Shown here one piece after another: positions 8,386 through 21,397 of a DNA stretch of 64,000 bases. Under the pieces are notes generated by a model. It did not search any database and was not told where the DNA came from. It saw only the letters and a list, made by a program, of their open reading frames with translations. A program made the translations under genes and the position numbers. This stretch comes from Mesorhizobium sp. 131-2-1 (lineage in GTDB: Bacteria > Pseudomonadota > Alphaproteobacteria > Rhizobiales > Rhizobiaceae): contig NZ_AP023247.1 of assembly GCF_016756535.1 (NCBI RefSeq), positions 1,364,001 to 1,428,000 of the forward strand, given 5' to 3'. Each line of letters opens with the position of its first letter. Positions within the stretch are counted from its first letter, which is position 1.

Positions 8386-9246
8386 ATGGCAAAGGCAGCA
8401 GCAAAGAGTGCAAGGAAACCGGCGGCCAAGGCGGCCGCGAAAGCAACTGTGAAGCCCGCGGCAAAGGCGACGGCCAAGCCGGCCGCGAAGGCGACGGCAA
8501 AAGCCGCGCCGGCGACGGCAAAAGCCGCGCCTAAGGCGAAGACGGCGAAGAAGCCGGGGCTGAGGCTCAGCATGCTGAAGCCCAGCGTCAACAACATGAC
8601 CGTCCGGGTGTTCGCGCGCGCGGCTGGTTTCGATCCGGCCGAGACCGACGCCTGGGGCCATACGCGCTCGCCCGAATTCCTGGCGCGCAACCCGGCGCAT
8701 CTGACGCCGATGATCGAGGACAAGGGCCTGCCGCGCGGCGTGTTGTGGGAAAGCTGCGCCATCATGCAGTATCTTGCCAACAAGCACGGGCTGGAGAAGT
8801 TCTATCCCAAGGCGCCGGCCAAGCGGGCGATGATCGACAGCGCCATGTTCTACCTGGTCGGCACGCTCTACCCTTACATCGCGCGCGCCACCTATCCGGC
8901 GCTCGGCTTCCCGCAATATGCCGGCGAGGTTGGCCACAGCGACGCCCATCCAGACAGGAAGTCGGAGGCCCAGAAGGCAGCCGCGGCGGCAATCGCCGAG
9001 CCGCTCGAGGTCTTTCACAGCTTCTTCAGGAACGGCAAGCCGTTCATCGGCGGCAGCAATCCGTCGATCGCCGACATAAGGCTGGCGGCGACGCTCGAGT
9101 TCCTGGCTGTCATCGACTACGCGCTGCCCAAATGGGCGAAGGACTATATGGCGGCGATGGAGAAGAAGCTTGGCAAGGCCTATGCCGAGCCGGCCGGCGA
9201 CGTGCGTGGCTATATCGCCTATGTGAAATCGCAGGCGAAGGCGTGA
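8386..9246 (+). CDS. Glutathione S-transferase with histone-H1-like N-terminal tail
   Basis: A 286-residue protein in two parts. Residues 1-58 are almost only Ala, Lys, Pro and Thr in KAAAKATAKPAAK-type repeats, as in histone H1 and in bacterial H1-like proteins. From about residue 60 a GST fold follows: a thioredoxin-like half (LSMLKPSVNNMTVRVFARAAGF ... GVLWESCAIMQYLANKHG) and a helical half containing PFIGGSNPSIADIRLAATLEFL, the conserved N-capping and hydrophobic staple region. The ATG at 8386 has a perfect GGGAGG site, so the tail is genuinely translated. The tail may bind DNA or polyanions; this is inference. Confidence 0.88.
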   Translation: MAKAAAKSARKPAAKAAAKATVKPAAKATAKPAAKATAKAAPATAKAAPKAKTAKKPGLRLSMLKPSVNNMTVRVFARAAGFDPAETDAWGHTRSPEFLARNPAHLTPMIEDKGLPRGVLWESCAIMQYLANKHGLEKFYPKAPAKRAMIDSAMFYLVGTLYPYIARATYPALGFPQYAGEVGHSDAHPDRKSEAQKAAAAAIAEPLEVFHSFFRNGKPFIGGSNPSIADIRLAATLEFLAVIDYALPKWAKDYMAAMEKKLGKAYAEPAGDVRGYIAYVKSQAKA

Positions 9247-9296
9247 GGGCTGACGCCCGGTGTTCCTGATGGCCGGTTCGAGGCTAAGGATTCGTT

Positions 9297-9410
9297 AACC
9301 AAAGACCTGTCTACTGGTCTCTGGTTCACCTCAGGCGCGCGACCACGGATGTACTGGCGCGGATGCCGAGGCGAAAGGAAAGGTCGGCCACGCGCCGGCC
9401 TTTTGCTTTT
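9297..9410 (+). ncRNA. Candidate small RNA with terminator
   Basis: In the gap after the GST gene there is a first hairpin (AACCAAAGACC / GGTCTCTGGTT, 11-bp arms with one mismatch, 9297-9326) and then a 10-bp stem (AAAGGTCGGC / GCCGGCCTTT, 9379-9403) followed by TTTTGCTTTT. The second is a good intrinsic terminator that sits 130 bases after the GST stop, with a structured, unexplained stretch before it. It may instead be the distal terminator of the GST mRNA. Confidence 0.35.
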
Positions 9411-9546
9411 CGCGGTCGCCGGTCTTGAGGGTCGCACGACCGGCCCCGTGGCCGCGCCCGCCGATCGCCGAGAAACCTGTTGTCAGCGGCGGCTTTGACC
9501 GTAGCATGAGATTGGCGGCGGAGCCGGAGAGACGAGAATCCTCGCA

Positions 9547-9915
9547 ATGAAAAGCGTTGCATTGCCGACAATCGCCGCGGCGCTCCTGGCGGCCATGTCC
9601 TGTCAATCGAATGCCGCCGTGCTCAACACGATGAACGATGTCGGCGCGGCGCTGCAGGCGTGCTGGACCCCGCCGGCGAATTCCGAAAACGCGTCGGTCA
9701 CCTTGAGCTTCAGCTTCCGGCGGGACGGCACGCTGATCGGTCGCCCCAGGCCGACGGCGATCAAGGTGGGCGGTGACGCCAAGGCCAGGCAGGGCTATGT
9801 CGAGGCCGCGACCTCGGCGCTGCAGCACTGCCTGCCGCTGAGCTTCTCGCCGGCCCTGGCGAAGGGGATTGCCGGCAAGGTCTACACGCTGCAGTTCAAC
9901 TCGCCCAGGAAATAG
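9547..9915 (+). CDS. Small exported protein, TonB/TolA C-terminal-like
   Basis: A 122-residue protein with a clear signal peptide (MKSVALPTIAAALLAAMSCQSNAA). The mature part, ALQACWTPP...ASVTLSFSFRRDGTLIGRPRPT...YVEAATSALQHCLPLSFSPALA, has the helix-strand pattern and paired cysteines of periplasmic TonB/TolA C-terminal-type domains, which often end with a strand such as YTLQFN. I infer a periplasmic envelope protein; no function is assigned. It is a single gene between two intergenic stretches. Confidence 0.7.
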   Translation: MKSVALPTIAAALLAAMSCQSNAAVLNTMNDVGAALQACWTPPANSENASVTLSFSFRRDGTLIGRPRPTAIKVGGDAKARQGYVEAATSALQHCLPLSFSPALAKGIAGKVYTLQFNSPRK

Positions 9916-10148
9916 CGCCGGATCCCCGGTTCAGCCGGTAATCTCAGTGCAGACGGCACGAAGCGGGCTCAGGAAACCGGTGCGGACGACCCGTTGACGG
10001 CTGTTACGTCCGACAGCCTCCCTCGCTTCTCGGGCGTCGGCTTTTCGTAGATATTCTTCATGGCTTTGCCTGCAGGCTGGCGAGGACGATGATCAAGAAC
10101 TCGAACTCTCTAACAATTGAATTGCCGGGCAACAAATCAAAATAGCTT

Positions 10149-10177
10149 GCGCCAGCCGGCATAGTGCCGGCCGGCGC
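10149..10177 (-). terminator. Intrinsic terminator of the 71-residue gene
   Basis: A 12-bp stem GCGCCGGCCGGC / GCCGGCTGGCGC (as read on the minus strand, one G-T pair) with a 5-base loop, followed on the minus strand by AAGCTATTTTGATTTG. It lies about 28 bases after the stop of the small gene at 10205. Confidence 0.75.
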
Positions 10178-10204
10178 TTCGAAAGCAGATCGATAGCGCG
10201 GGTA

Positions 10205-10420
10205 TTAGTGCCGCGCGCGCCTCGCGTTGACGTGGCGCTGCAGGTCCGGCGTCTCGTAGACGTAGTCGCTCCACGCCGATTCCGGGATTTGGCCGGCCAG
10301 ATAGCATTCCAGCAACAGGTTCTGCTCCGGTGTCAGAGCCCTCGGCGCCCGCTCGTGGTCCAGTCCGAGTGAGTGGATGAGGTTCCTGGTCAGGCCGGAG
10401 ACGGTGAAGTGAATGGACAT
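10205..10420 (-). CDS. Small protein of unknown function
   Basis: A 71-residue soluble protein, MSIHFTVSGLTRNLIHSLGLDHE..., with a basic C-terminus (RRARH). The stretch LTPEQNLLLECYLAGQIPESAWSDYVYETPDLQRHV looks helical. I do not recognise a family. It is supported as a real gene by an AAAGGAG ribosome site before ATG 10420 and by the terminator right after its stop. It stands alone, with about 240 bp of sequence before the next gene. Confidence 0.6.
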   Translation of the reverse strand: MSIHFTVSGLTRNLIHSLGLDHERAPRALTPEQNLLLECYLAGQIPESAWSDYVYETPDLQRHVNARRARH

Positions 10421-10659
10421 CTTCAGTCTCCTTTGCGCTACAACGCGAAGTGTGGGGCAAAGGTTTCACCGGGACCATACGACATTTTGAGCTAGGCCGC
10501 GGGTTTGGCGGCCGAGGGCGCCGTCGGGCCGCGCCGCCGTATCGGCATCGACCCTGTCTCAATCTTGAAATGAAAGCGTGGTCGAGGAACTGGCCGGCAC
10601 GCGCCCGGCGAGGGTGGTCGGCCCGGCATTCCCGGCAAACCGAGTTTATCGCCCTGCCG

Positions 10660-11001
10660 CTATTCGCAGACCACACGGAAGCGTTTGCCGGGTGCGCTGA
10701 CATTCCTGCAGGCAAGCGGCTCCGGCTCGGACGACAGCGAGGGAGGGCTCAGAATCTGCCCTGCTGGCGCCGGCGGCGGGGGAAGCCTGCGGCCCGCCAG
10801 GCGTCTCGGCGCCTGCGGCGGTGCCGGAAAGGCACCTGGCTGCAGCTGCGGCGAACCGGCTTGCGGCGGCGGCGGCCTGTCCCAGATGCGCCGGACGTCG
10901 AGGGGCTTCGGGATCATCACCGTGCCGTCGTCGCTGCGCGCGCAACCGCCTGCCGCAAGCAGCGCCGAGCACAGGAAAAGCAGCACGATTCGTCCGAACA
11001 T
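10660..11001 (-). CDS. Proline-rich lipoprotein
   Basis: A 113-residue protein with a lipoprotein signal (MFGRIVLLFLCSALLAAGGC), lipobox LAAGGC with the lipidated cysteine at about C20. The mature part is proline-rich (RPPPPQAGSPQLQPGAFPAPPQ) and ends in ACRNVSAPGKRFRVVCE, which could form one disulfide. No function can be assigned. The ATG at 11001 is chosen because it gives the complete signal peptide; a longer frame to 11049 would bury it. Probably attached to an envelope membrane. Confidence 0.65.
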   Translation of the reverse strand: MFGRIVLLFLCSALLAAGGCARSDDGTVMIPKPLDVRRIWDRPPPPQAGSPQLQPGAFPAPPQAPRRLAGRRLPPPPAPAGQILSPPSLSSEPEPLACRNVSAPGKRFRVVCE

Positions 11002-11184
11002 TAGCAAACCCCCATACGCCTTATAACGCGGCCGCGCCGCGGCCGACAACCGGCGCGACGCGGCCAGGCTGCGAAAAGCCCGATCTGCGGTGGTGCTTTG
11101 TTAAGGTTAGCGGATCGTTAATGCTTCTGAGGCACAGTCCGCCGACGAACCGCGAAGGGGGGTTCGGCTGGGGGTGGCAGCAGC

Positions 11185-15348
<4,164 letters not shown>

Positions 15349-15911
15349 ACCTGCCGAGGCAGAGGGCCGAATATCTCCTCCGGGCCGGCGCGTCGCGTCG
15401 AATCTGCGCGAAGCAGCGCTGGAAGCCGAAGGGATGCCGCAGGCTATGGTGCGATCGCACCATACCAAGATGGGCGCCGAGCCGGAACAATGCCCGCATC
15501 GGATTCGCTTCCTCGGTTACGGGCGGGAGCGGCGACCGCCGGCATGGAACAGCGTCGAATCTACCCCAACGGACCTGTTTTCGGCGATGGCCCGGCCATG
15601 ATGCGCTCTGGCCACGGGCAACGCGCTCTCGTCCGGCTTTTCTTTTCTCGGCGGCCGAGGCTCGTGCCGCCGAGAACTGAAGCGGCTCCCGAAAACCCCG
15701 CAAGTCCCTGATTCCGGCGGCAAACCGCCGTTGCCTCACCAAGGCCCGCGACCAGCCGTTTGCGACAGGCCCGTCAGACGTTACCGGGCTGACACGAAAC
15801 TGTCATGCGACTGTAATAATCGGAAGCTATTGCCCTCACCGGGCGCCGATGGACAGCGGTGCCAAGAGTCCATCTTTCGAAGAGACCATCTTCCGAACAG
15901 GAGCAGGCCAT
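15349..15911. other. Long intergenic region before pstS
   Basis: About 560 bp without a credible gene. The rightmost 125 bp hold the Pho box (15789-15817) and the leader of pstS. A palindrome (CTCGGCGGC / GCCGCCGAG, 15647-15674) lies in the middle with no T-run on either strand. An open frame at 15490-15711 has no ribosome site and atypical composition. Confidence 0.5.
15789..15817 (+). promoter_or_regulatory. Pho box with three PhoB half-sites
   Basis: Three 7-base half-sites repeat every 11 bases: CTGACAC (15789), CTGTCAT (15800) and CTGTAAT (15811), separated by GAAA and GCGA. This matches the known PhoB consensus of CTGTCAT-like direct repeats. It lies 95 bases before the pstS start and should activate the operon under phosphate limitation through the PhoB encoded at its end. 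Confidence 0.88.
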
Positions 15912-16940
15912 ATGAACAAATTCCTCCTTACGGCGTCGGCCGCGGCGCTTGCGCTGGCCGCGTCGTCCGGCTTCGCCGCCGCGCGCGACCAGATCCAGGT
16001 TGCCGGGTCGTCGACCGTGCTTCCCTATGCCAAGATCGTCGCCGAGCAGTTCGGCGAGACCTTCACCAAGTTCAAGACCCCGGTGGTCGAGTCCGGCGGC
16101 AGCGGCGCCGGCATCAAGGAATTCTGCAAGGGCGTCGGCGAAGACACCATCGACATCGCCAATTCCTCGCGCCCGATCAAGAAGGACGAGCTCAAGTCCT
16201 GCGCCGACGCCGGCGTGAAGGACATCCAGGAAGTCCGCATCGGCTATGACGGCATCGTCTTCGCCACCGACATCAACGGCCCGGACTGGGCGCTGGTTCC
16301 CGCCGACATCTACAAGGCGCTCGCCGCCAAGCTGGTCGTCGACGGCAAGCTGGTTGACAATCCGAACACCAAGTGGAGCCAGGTCAACCCGAAGCTGCCC
16401 GACTGGGATATCGCCGCCTACATCCCCGGTGAAAAGCACGGCACGCGCGAAGTGTTCGAGACCAAGCTTCTCGACGCCGGCTGCGACAAGGCCGCCATCA
16501 AGGCCACCGGCATCAGCGACGACAAGGAAGTCGGCAAGACCTGCATCGCCATCCGCAAGGACGGCAAGGCTGTCGACATCGACGGCGACTACACCGAGAC
16601 GCTCGCCCGCATCGACTCCAACAAGACCGGCGTCGGCGTGTTCGGCCTCGCCTTCTACGAGAACAATGCCGACAAGCTGAAGGTCGCAACCGTGTCGGAC
16701 GTCGCTCCCTCGACCGAGACCATCGCCAGCGGCAAGTATCCGGTTTCGCGCCCGCTGTTCTTCTACGTCAAGAAGGCTCATCTCGGCGTCGTTCCGGGCC
16801 TGAAGGAATATGTCGAGTTCTTCCTCGACGACCAGATGATCGGCCCGGAGAGCCCGCTCGCCGAGTACGGCCTGGTTTCGGCTCCCGACGCAGAGCGTCA
16901 GGCGCAGCGCGACGCCTTCGCCGCCGGAAAGACCATGTAA
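15912..16940 (+). CDS. pstS: Phosphate ABC transporter substrate-binding protein PstS
   Basis: A 342-residue periplasmic phosphate-binding protein. The signal peptide MNKFLLTASAAALALAASSGFAAA is cleaved before RDQIQVAGSSTVLPYA, which with ESGGSGAGIKEFC and IANSSRPIK forms the phosphate pocket typical of the PstS-like class. ATG 15912 has an AGGAG site; an upstream in-frame extension lacks one. It is the first gene of pstSCAB-phoU-phoB and sits under the Pho box. A strong hairpin follows directly, which can raise PstS output relative to the distal genes. Confidence 0.96.
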   Translation: MNKFLLTASAAALALAASSGFAAARDQIQVAGSSTVLPYAKIVAEQFGETFTKFKTPVVESGGSGAGIKEFCKGVGEDTIDIANSSRPIKKDELKSCADAGVKDIQEVRIGYDGIVFATDINGPDWALVPADIYKALAAKLVVDGKLVDNPNTKWSQVNPKLPDWDIAAYIPGEKHGTREVFETKLLDAGCDKAAIKATGISDDKEVGKTCIAIRKDGKAVDIDGDYTETLARIDSNKTGVGVFGLAFYENNADKLKVATVSDVAPSTETIASGKYPVSRPLFFYVKKAHLGVVPGLKEYVEFFLDDQMIGPESPLAEYGLVSAPDAERQAQRDAFAAGKTM

Positions 16941-16952
16941 TCAAGCTTGCGG

Positions 16953-16982
16953 ACCGGGGCGCGGGTTTGCCCGCGCCCCGGT
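16953..16982 (+). terminator. Strong hairpin between pstS and pstC
   Basis: A perfect 13-bp G+C stem (ACCGGGGCGCGGG and complement) with loop TTTG, 12 bases after the pstS stop and 48 before pstC. There is no long T-run, so it more likely acts as a partial terminator or mRNA-stabilising structure that lets pstS be made in excess. Confidence 0.7.
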
Positions 16983-17030
16983 CTCTTCGCCTGCCGCAGC
17001 GGCGGTGGCGACTTCCCTTGGGGTGGGTTC

Positions 17031-18491
17031 ATGTCGTCCATGCTCGTACTTGCCGTAGTCGTTGCCATCGGCCTGGTCGCATTCTTCATTGGCCGCCAAC
17101 GGGCCGTGGCGCAGGACAATGGCTCGGTGAAGCCGCATTCGCGCGCCCACTATCATGGCTGGTGGGCCTTCCTGCTCGCCGTGCTGCCGGCACTGCTGCT
17201 GCTTGCCGTCTGGAACATCGGTTCCTCCGTCTATCTCGAGCGCCACATCCACGCCGCCTTGCCCGAGCGCACCGCCGACAGCGCCGTCGCCAGCGAAGCG
17301 CTCGATGTCAGCCTGGTGAAGAGCCTCGCCAAGGGCTTGCGCCAGCTCGACGCCAACACCCAGCTTCCCGCCAGCTTCGCCGAATTGCAGCCGCTGCTCG
17401 CGGCCAAGGGCGTGGCGCTGGCGACGGACACCCAGGACTACATGATCCCGATCGCCGTCGAGACGAATGCGGTGCAGGACAGGCTTGGCCTGATTGGCGC
17501 CGTCCTCACGTTCGTGCTGTCGGCCGCCGGCGCCTTCTATGCGCTCAGCCAGGTCGCGCCGCGGGCGCGCGCCAGGAACAATGTCGAGCGGCTGATGCTG
17601 TGGGGGCTGCTGGCGGCCTCGACCATCGCCATCCTGACCACGGTCGGCATCGTGCTGTCGATGCTGTTCCAGACCATCCAGTTCTTCGAGAGCGTCTCGC
17701 CGGCAAGCTTCTTCTTCGGCACTGTATGGGATCCGCGCTTCGCCGCGGCGGGCTCGGGCGGCAGCCAGGGCCAGTTCGGCCTGATCCCGCTGCTGGCCGG
17801 CACGCTCTACATCGCCTTCGTCGCCCTGCTGGTGGCGGTGCCGGTCGGCCTGATGTCGGCCGTCTACATGGCCGAATACGCCTCGCCCAAGGTGCGCTCG
17901 GTGGTGAAGCCGGCGCTCGAGCTGCTGGCCGGCATTCCGACCATCGTCTACGGCATCTTCGCCGTCGTCACCCTGGGCCCGTTCCTGCGCGATCTCTCGG
18001 CGGCGCTGACCGGCGGTTCGCCCTTCATCCAGGGCCAGAGCATCTTTACCGCCGGCCTGGTCATGGGCGTCATGCTGATCCCGGTCGTATCCTCCCTGTC
18101 GGACGACATCATCACCGCGGTGCCGCGCGCCATGCGCGACGGCTCGCTCGGCCTCGGCGCGACGCGCTCCGAGACGATCAAGCGAGTGATCCTGCCGGCG
18201 GCACTGCCTGGCATCGTCGGCGCCATCCTGCTCACCGCCTCGCGCGCCATCGGCGAGACGATGATCGTCGTGCTCGCGGCCGGCGTCGCGGCCAATCTCA
18301 CCGCCAATCCGTTCGAGGCGATGACGACCATCACCGTCAAGATCGTCAACCAGCTGACCGGCGACCTCGAATTCAATTCGCCGCAGACGCTGGTCGCCTT
18401 CGCCCTCGGCATCACGCTGTTCGCGCTGACGCTGGTGATGAACATCGTCGCCCTCTACATCGTGCGCAAATACCGGGAGCAGTACGAATGA
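17031..18491 (+). CDS. pstC: Phosphate ABC transporter permease PstC
   Basis: A 486-residue inner-membrane subunit, longer than the E. coli protein (319) because of an N-terminal extension with two membrane segments and a periplasmic loop, as in other rhizobia. The C-terminal half is the standard permease with the EAA-type loop (LGLGATRSETIKRVILPAALPGIVGA) that contacts PstB. ATG 17031 is the first plausible start after the hairpin. Its stop overlaps the pstA start in an ATGA, so the two are translationally coupled. Confidence 0.94.
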   Translation: MSSMLVLAVVVAIGLVAFFIGRQRAVAQDNGSVKPHSRAHYHGWWAFLLAVLPALLLLAVWNIGSSVYLERHIHAALPERTADSAVASEALDVSLVKSLAKGLRQLDANTQLPASFAELQPLLAAKGVALATDTQDYMIPIAVETNAVQDRLGLIGAVLTFVLSAAGAFYALSQVAPRARARNNVERLMLWGLLAASTIAILTTVGIVLSMLFQTIQFFESVSPASFFFGTVWDPRFAAAGSGGSQGQFGLIPLLAGTLYIAFVALLVAVPVGLMSAVYMAEYASPKVRSVVKPALELLAGIPTIVYGIFAVVTLGPFLRDLSAALTGGSPFIQGQSIFTAGLVMGVMLIPVVSSLSDDIITAVPRAMRDGSLGLGATRSETIKRVILPAALPGIVGAILLTASRAIGETMIVVLAAGVAANLTANPFEAMTTITVKIVNQLTGDLEFNSPQTLVAFALGITLFALTLVMNIVALYIVRKYREQYE

Positions 18492-19804
18492 CCGATATCC
18501 CGCTGGATACGATGGTCCGCACCGCGGCTCCCGCGCGCCGCGACATCGGCCTCAAGGCCCGCTATGCCGCCGAGCGCCGGTTCCGCATCTACGGCGTGCT
18601 GGCGATCTCGGTCGGCCTCGCCTTCCTCGCCATCATGCTGATCACCATCGTCTCGAAGGGTTACACCGCCTTCTGGCAGACGACAGTGTCGCTGCCGATC
18701 ACTTTCGACGAGAAGATCATCGATCCCTCCAACAAGCGCGCCAGCGATCCGGACGTGCTGATCAAGGCGAACTATCCCAAGCTTGCCGACAAGGCGCTGA
18801 TGGCCAAGCTCGGCATCGACCCCTCCAACAAGCCGATGGCACTGAAGCTGAAGGGCTTCCTGTCGGAGGGCGCGCGCGTGCAGTTGCGCGACATCGTCGC
18901 CGCCGACCCGTCGGTCATCGGCACAACGCGCAACGTCGACATCCTCGCCGCCGCCAATCTCGATTCCGCCTTCAAGGGCCAGATCGACCTCAACGTCGAG
19001 GAAGCGCGCCGCAAGGTCTCGGACCAGCAGATTGCCTGGATGAACCAGCTCAAGGCCGACGGCACCATGGCCGAGCATTTCAACAAGGGCCTGTTCAGCT
19101 ATGGCGCCTCCAGCCGTCCGGAAACGTCGGGCATGGGCGTGGCGATCATCGGCTCCTTCTACATGATGGTGATCGTGCTGCTTCTGGCGCTGCCGATCGG
19201 CGTCGCCGCCTCCATCTACCTGGAGGAGTTCGCCAAAAAGAGCCGCTTCACCGACCTGATCGAAGTCAACATCAACAATCTGGCAGCGGTCCCGTCGATC
19301 GTCTTCGGCCTGCTCGGCCTTGCGGTGTTCATCAACTTCCTCGGCATGCCGCGCTCGGCCGCCTTCGTCGGCGGCCTGGTGCTGACGCTGATGACGCTAC
19401 CGACGATCATCATCGCTACCCGCGCAGCGCTTGCCGCCGTGCCACCGTCGATCCGCTCGGCGGCGCTTGGCCTCGGCGCTTCCAAGATGCAGATGGTGTT
19501 CCAGCACATCCTGCCGCTTGCCGCCCCGGGCATCCTGACCGGCACCATCATCGGGCTGGCGCGCGCGCTCGGCGAGACCGCGCCGCTGCTCCTGATCGGC
19601 ATGGTCGCCTTCGTCGCCGACTATCCGAAGACGCCGTTCGATCCGGCGACCGCGCTGCCGGTGCAGATCTACATGTGGGCCAACGAGGCCGAACGCGCCT
19701 TCGTCGAGCGCATGTCGGGAGCCATCATCATCCTGCTCGTCTTCCTCATGGCCATGAACATCACAGCGATCGTGCTCAGGCGCCGGTTCGAACGGCGCTG
19801 GTAA
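18488..19804 (+). CDS. pstA: Phosphate ABC transporter permease PstA
   Basis: A 438-residue partner permease, again longer than in enterobacteria because of a large periplasmic segment between the first membrane helix (about residues 38-62) and the core (from about residue 215). The EAA-type loop LGASKMQMVFQHILPLAAPGILTGTI is present. PstC and PstA form the membrane channel for phosphate driven by PstB. The ATG lies inside the pstC stop (ATGA). pstB follows after 15 bp. Confidence 0.94.
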   Translation: MTDIPLDTMVRTAAPARRDIGLKARYAAERRFRIYGVLAISVGLAFLAIMLITIVSKGYTAFWQTTVSLPITFDEKIIDPSNKRASDPDVLIKANYPKLADKALMAKLGIDPSNKPMALKLKGFLSEGARVQLRDIVAADPSVIGTTRNVDILAAANLDSAFKGQIDLNVEEARRKVSDQQIAWMNQLKADGTMAEHFNKGLFSYGASSRPETSGMGVAIIGSFYMMVIVLLLALPIGVAASIYLEEFAKKSRFTDLIEVNINNLAAVPSIVFGLLGLAVFINFLGMPRSAAFVGGLVLTLMTLPTIIIATRAALAAVPPSIRSAALGLGASKMQMVFQHILPLAAPGILTGTIIGLARALGETAPLLLIGMVAFVADYPKTPFDPATALPVQIYMWANEAERAFVERMSGAIIILLVFLMAMNITAIVLRRRFERRW

Positions 19805-19819
19805 AAGAAGGCATCTGGT

Positions 19820-20644
19820 ATGAACATCATGACCGAACAGTCTCTTGAAAACGCAGTGGGCGACAAGATGAACGCCAAGTCGAACGAAGTGATCAAGATG
19901 CGCGGCGACAAGGTCGGCGTGTTCTATGGCGAGAAGCAGGCGCTGTTCGACGTCAATCTCGACGTCCGCCTCAACCAGGTGACGGCGCTGATCGGCCCTT
20001 CGGGCTGCGGCAAGTCGACTTTCCTGCGCTGCCTCAACCGCATGAACGACACCATCGATTCGGCGCGCGTGACCGGCAAGATCACGCTCGACGAAGAGGA
20101 TATCTACGACAAGAGCATCGACGTCGTCGAACTGAGAGCCCGCGTCGGCATGGTGTTCCAGAAGCCCAACCCGTTCCCGAAGTCGATCTACGAGAACGTC
20201 GCCTACGGCCCGCGCATCCATGGGCTGGCCAAGCGCAAGGCCGACATGGACCAGATCGTCGAATCCAGCCTGAAGAAGGCGGCGATCTGGAACGAGGTGA
20301 AGGACCGCCTGCAGGAGCCCGGCACCGGCCTGTCCGGCGGCCAGCAGCAGCGCCTGTGCATCGCCCGCGCCATCGCCGTGTCGCCGGAGGTGATCCTGAT
20401 GGACGAGCCCTGCTCGGCGCTCGACCCGATCGCCACCGCCCGCGTCGAGGAACTGATCGACGAGCTGCGCCAGAACTACACGATCGTCATCGTCACCCAC
20501 TCGATGCAGCAGGCGGCGCGCGTGTCGCAGCGCACGGCGATGTTCCATCTCGGCTACCTGGTCGAGGAGGGCGCCACCGACAAGATGTTCACCAACCCTG
20601 ACGACAAGCGCACCCAGGACTACATCACCGGCCGGTTCGGCTGA
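19820..20644 (+). CDS. pstB: Phosphate ABC transporter ATP-binding protein PstB
   Basis: A 274-residue ATPase. Walker A is GPSGCGKST, followed by [10 protein letters not shown], a PstB-specific continuation. The signature [16 protein letters not shown] and Walker [15 protein letters not shown] come next, then the switch His (THSMQQA). The family-typical [19 protein letters not shown] is present. ATG 19820 has no strong competitor, although ATGs a few codons downstream could be used. It powers uptake and, with PhoU, takes part in phosphate signalling to PhoR/PhoB. Confidence 0.96.
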   Translation: MNIMTEQSLENAVGDKMNAKSNEVIKMRGDKVGVFYGEKQALFDVNLDVRLNQVTALIGPSGCGKSTFLRCLNRMNDTIDSARVTGKITLDEEDIYDKSIDVVELRARVGMVFQKPNPFPKSIYENVAYGPRIHGLAKRKADMDQIVESSLKKAAIWNEVKDRLQEPGTGLSGGQQQRLCIARAIAVSPEVILMDEPCSALDPIATARVEELIDELRQNYTIVIVTHSMQQAARVSQRTAMFHLGYLVEEGATDKMFTNPDDKRTQDYITGRFG

Positions 20645-20667
20645 TTTCCAAGCACGAGGACAGGATC

Positions 20668-21378
20668 ATGGGTGAACATCATACGGTTGCGTCTTTCGAC
20701 GAGGATCTCGGGGCGATCAGCAAGCTGATCGCCGACATGGGCGATCTCGCCCGCTCGATGGTCGCCGGCTCGACGCGCGCGCTGCTCAATTCCGACAACG
20801 CGCTGGCGCAGCGCGTGGTGTCCGACGACGCCATCATGGATGCGCGCCAGCGCGAGCTCGACGACCGCGCCATCACGCTGATCGCCAAGCGCCAGCCGAT
20901 GGCCAACGATCTGCGCGCCGTGGTCGGTTCGATCCGCATGGCGGGCGACCTCGAGCGCATCGGCGATCTCGCCAAGAACATCGCCAAGCGCGTCGGCACC
21001 GTCGGCCTCAGCGTCACGCCGCGCGATCTCTCGCATTCCATCGACGGCATGGCGCAGCTGGTGCTGGTCCAGGTGCAAGGGGTCATCGAGGAATACGCCG
21101 CCGCGGATGCGGCTGCGCTCGCCAAGCTCCGCAACGACGACGAACGCATCGACGTCAAATACACCTCGGTGTTCCGCGAGCTGCTGACCTACATGATGGA
21201 AGATCCGCGCAACATCACCGCTTGCACGCATCTGTTGTTCTGCGCCAAGAATCTGGAGCGCATCGGCGACCATGTCACCAACATCGCCGAGAACGCCTAC
21301 TACGTGCTGACCGGCCAGCAACTGCCCGCCAATCGTCCGAAGCTGGACGAGACGGCGATGTCGGCGCCGGCGGCCTGA
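20668..21378 (+). CDS. phoU: Phosphate signalling protein PhoU
   Basis: A 236-residue all-helical protein made of two similar three-helix halves. Each half carries the metal-binding pattern: DLERIGDLAKNIAKRV in the first and NLERIGDHVTNIAENAYY in the second. PhoU connects the Pst transporter to the PhoR kinase and represses the regulon when phosphate is plentiful. It sits 23 bp after pstB with an AGGACAGGATC leader, and phoB follows after 19 bp, the standard rhizobial order. Confidence 0.95.
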   Translation: MGEHHTVASFDEDLGAISKLIADMGDLARSMVAGSTRALLNSDNALAQRVVSDDAIMDARQRELDDRAITLIAKRQPMANDLRAVVGSIRMAGDLERIGDLAKNIAKRVGTVGLSVTPRDLSHSIDGMAQLVLVQVQGVIEEYAAADAAALAKLRNDDERIDVKYTSVFRELLTYMMEDPRNITACTHLLFCAKNLERIGDHVTNIAENAYYVLTGQQLPANRPKLDETAMSAPAA

Positions 21379-21397
21379 GAAGAAGGGTGACCTGCAG

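Noticed and set aside
15490..15711. A 73-codon frame before pstS
   Set aside because: No ribosome site, no recognisable pattern and composition unlike genes around it.
16967..18487. Long + frame that seems to extend pstA upstream by 507 codons
   Set aside because: The added part is Arg-rich and lies over pstC in another frame. pstA starts at the ATGA overlap at 18488.
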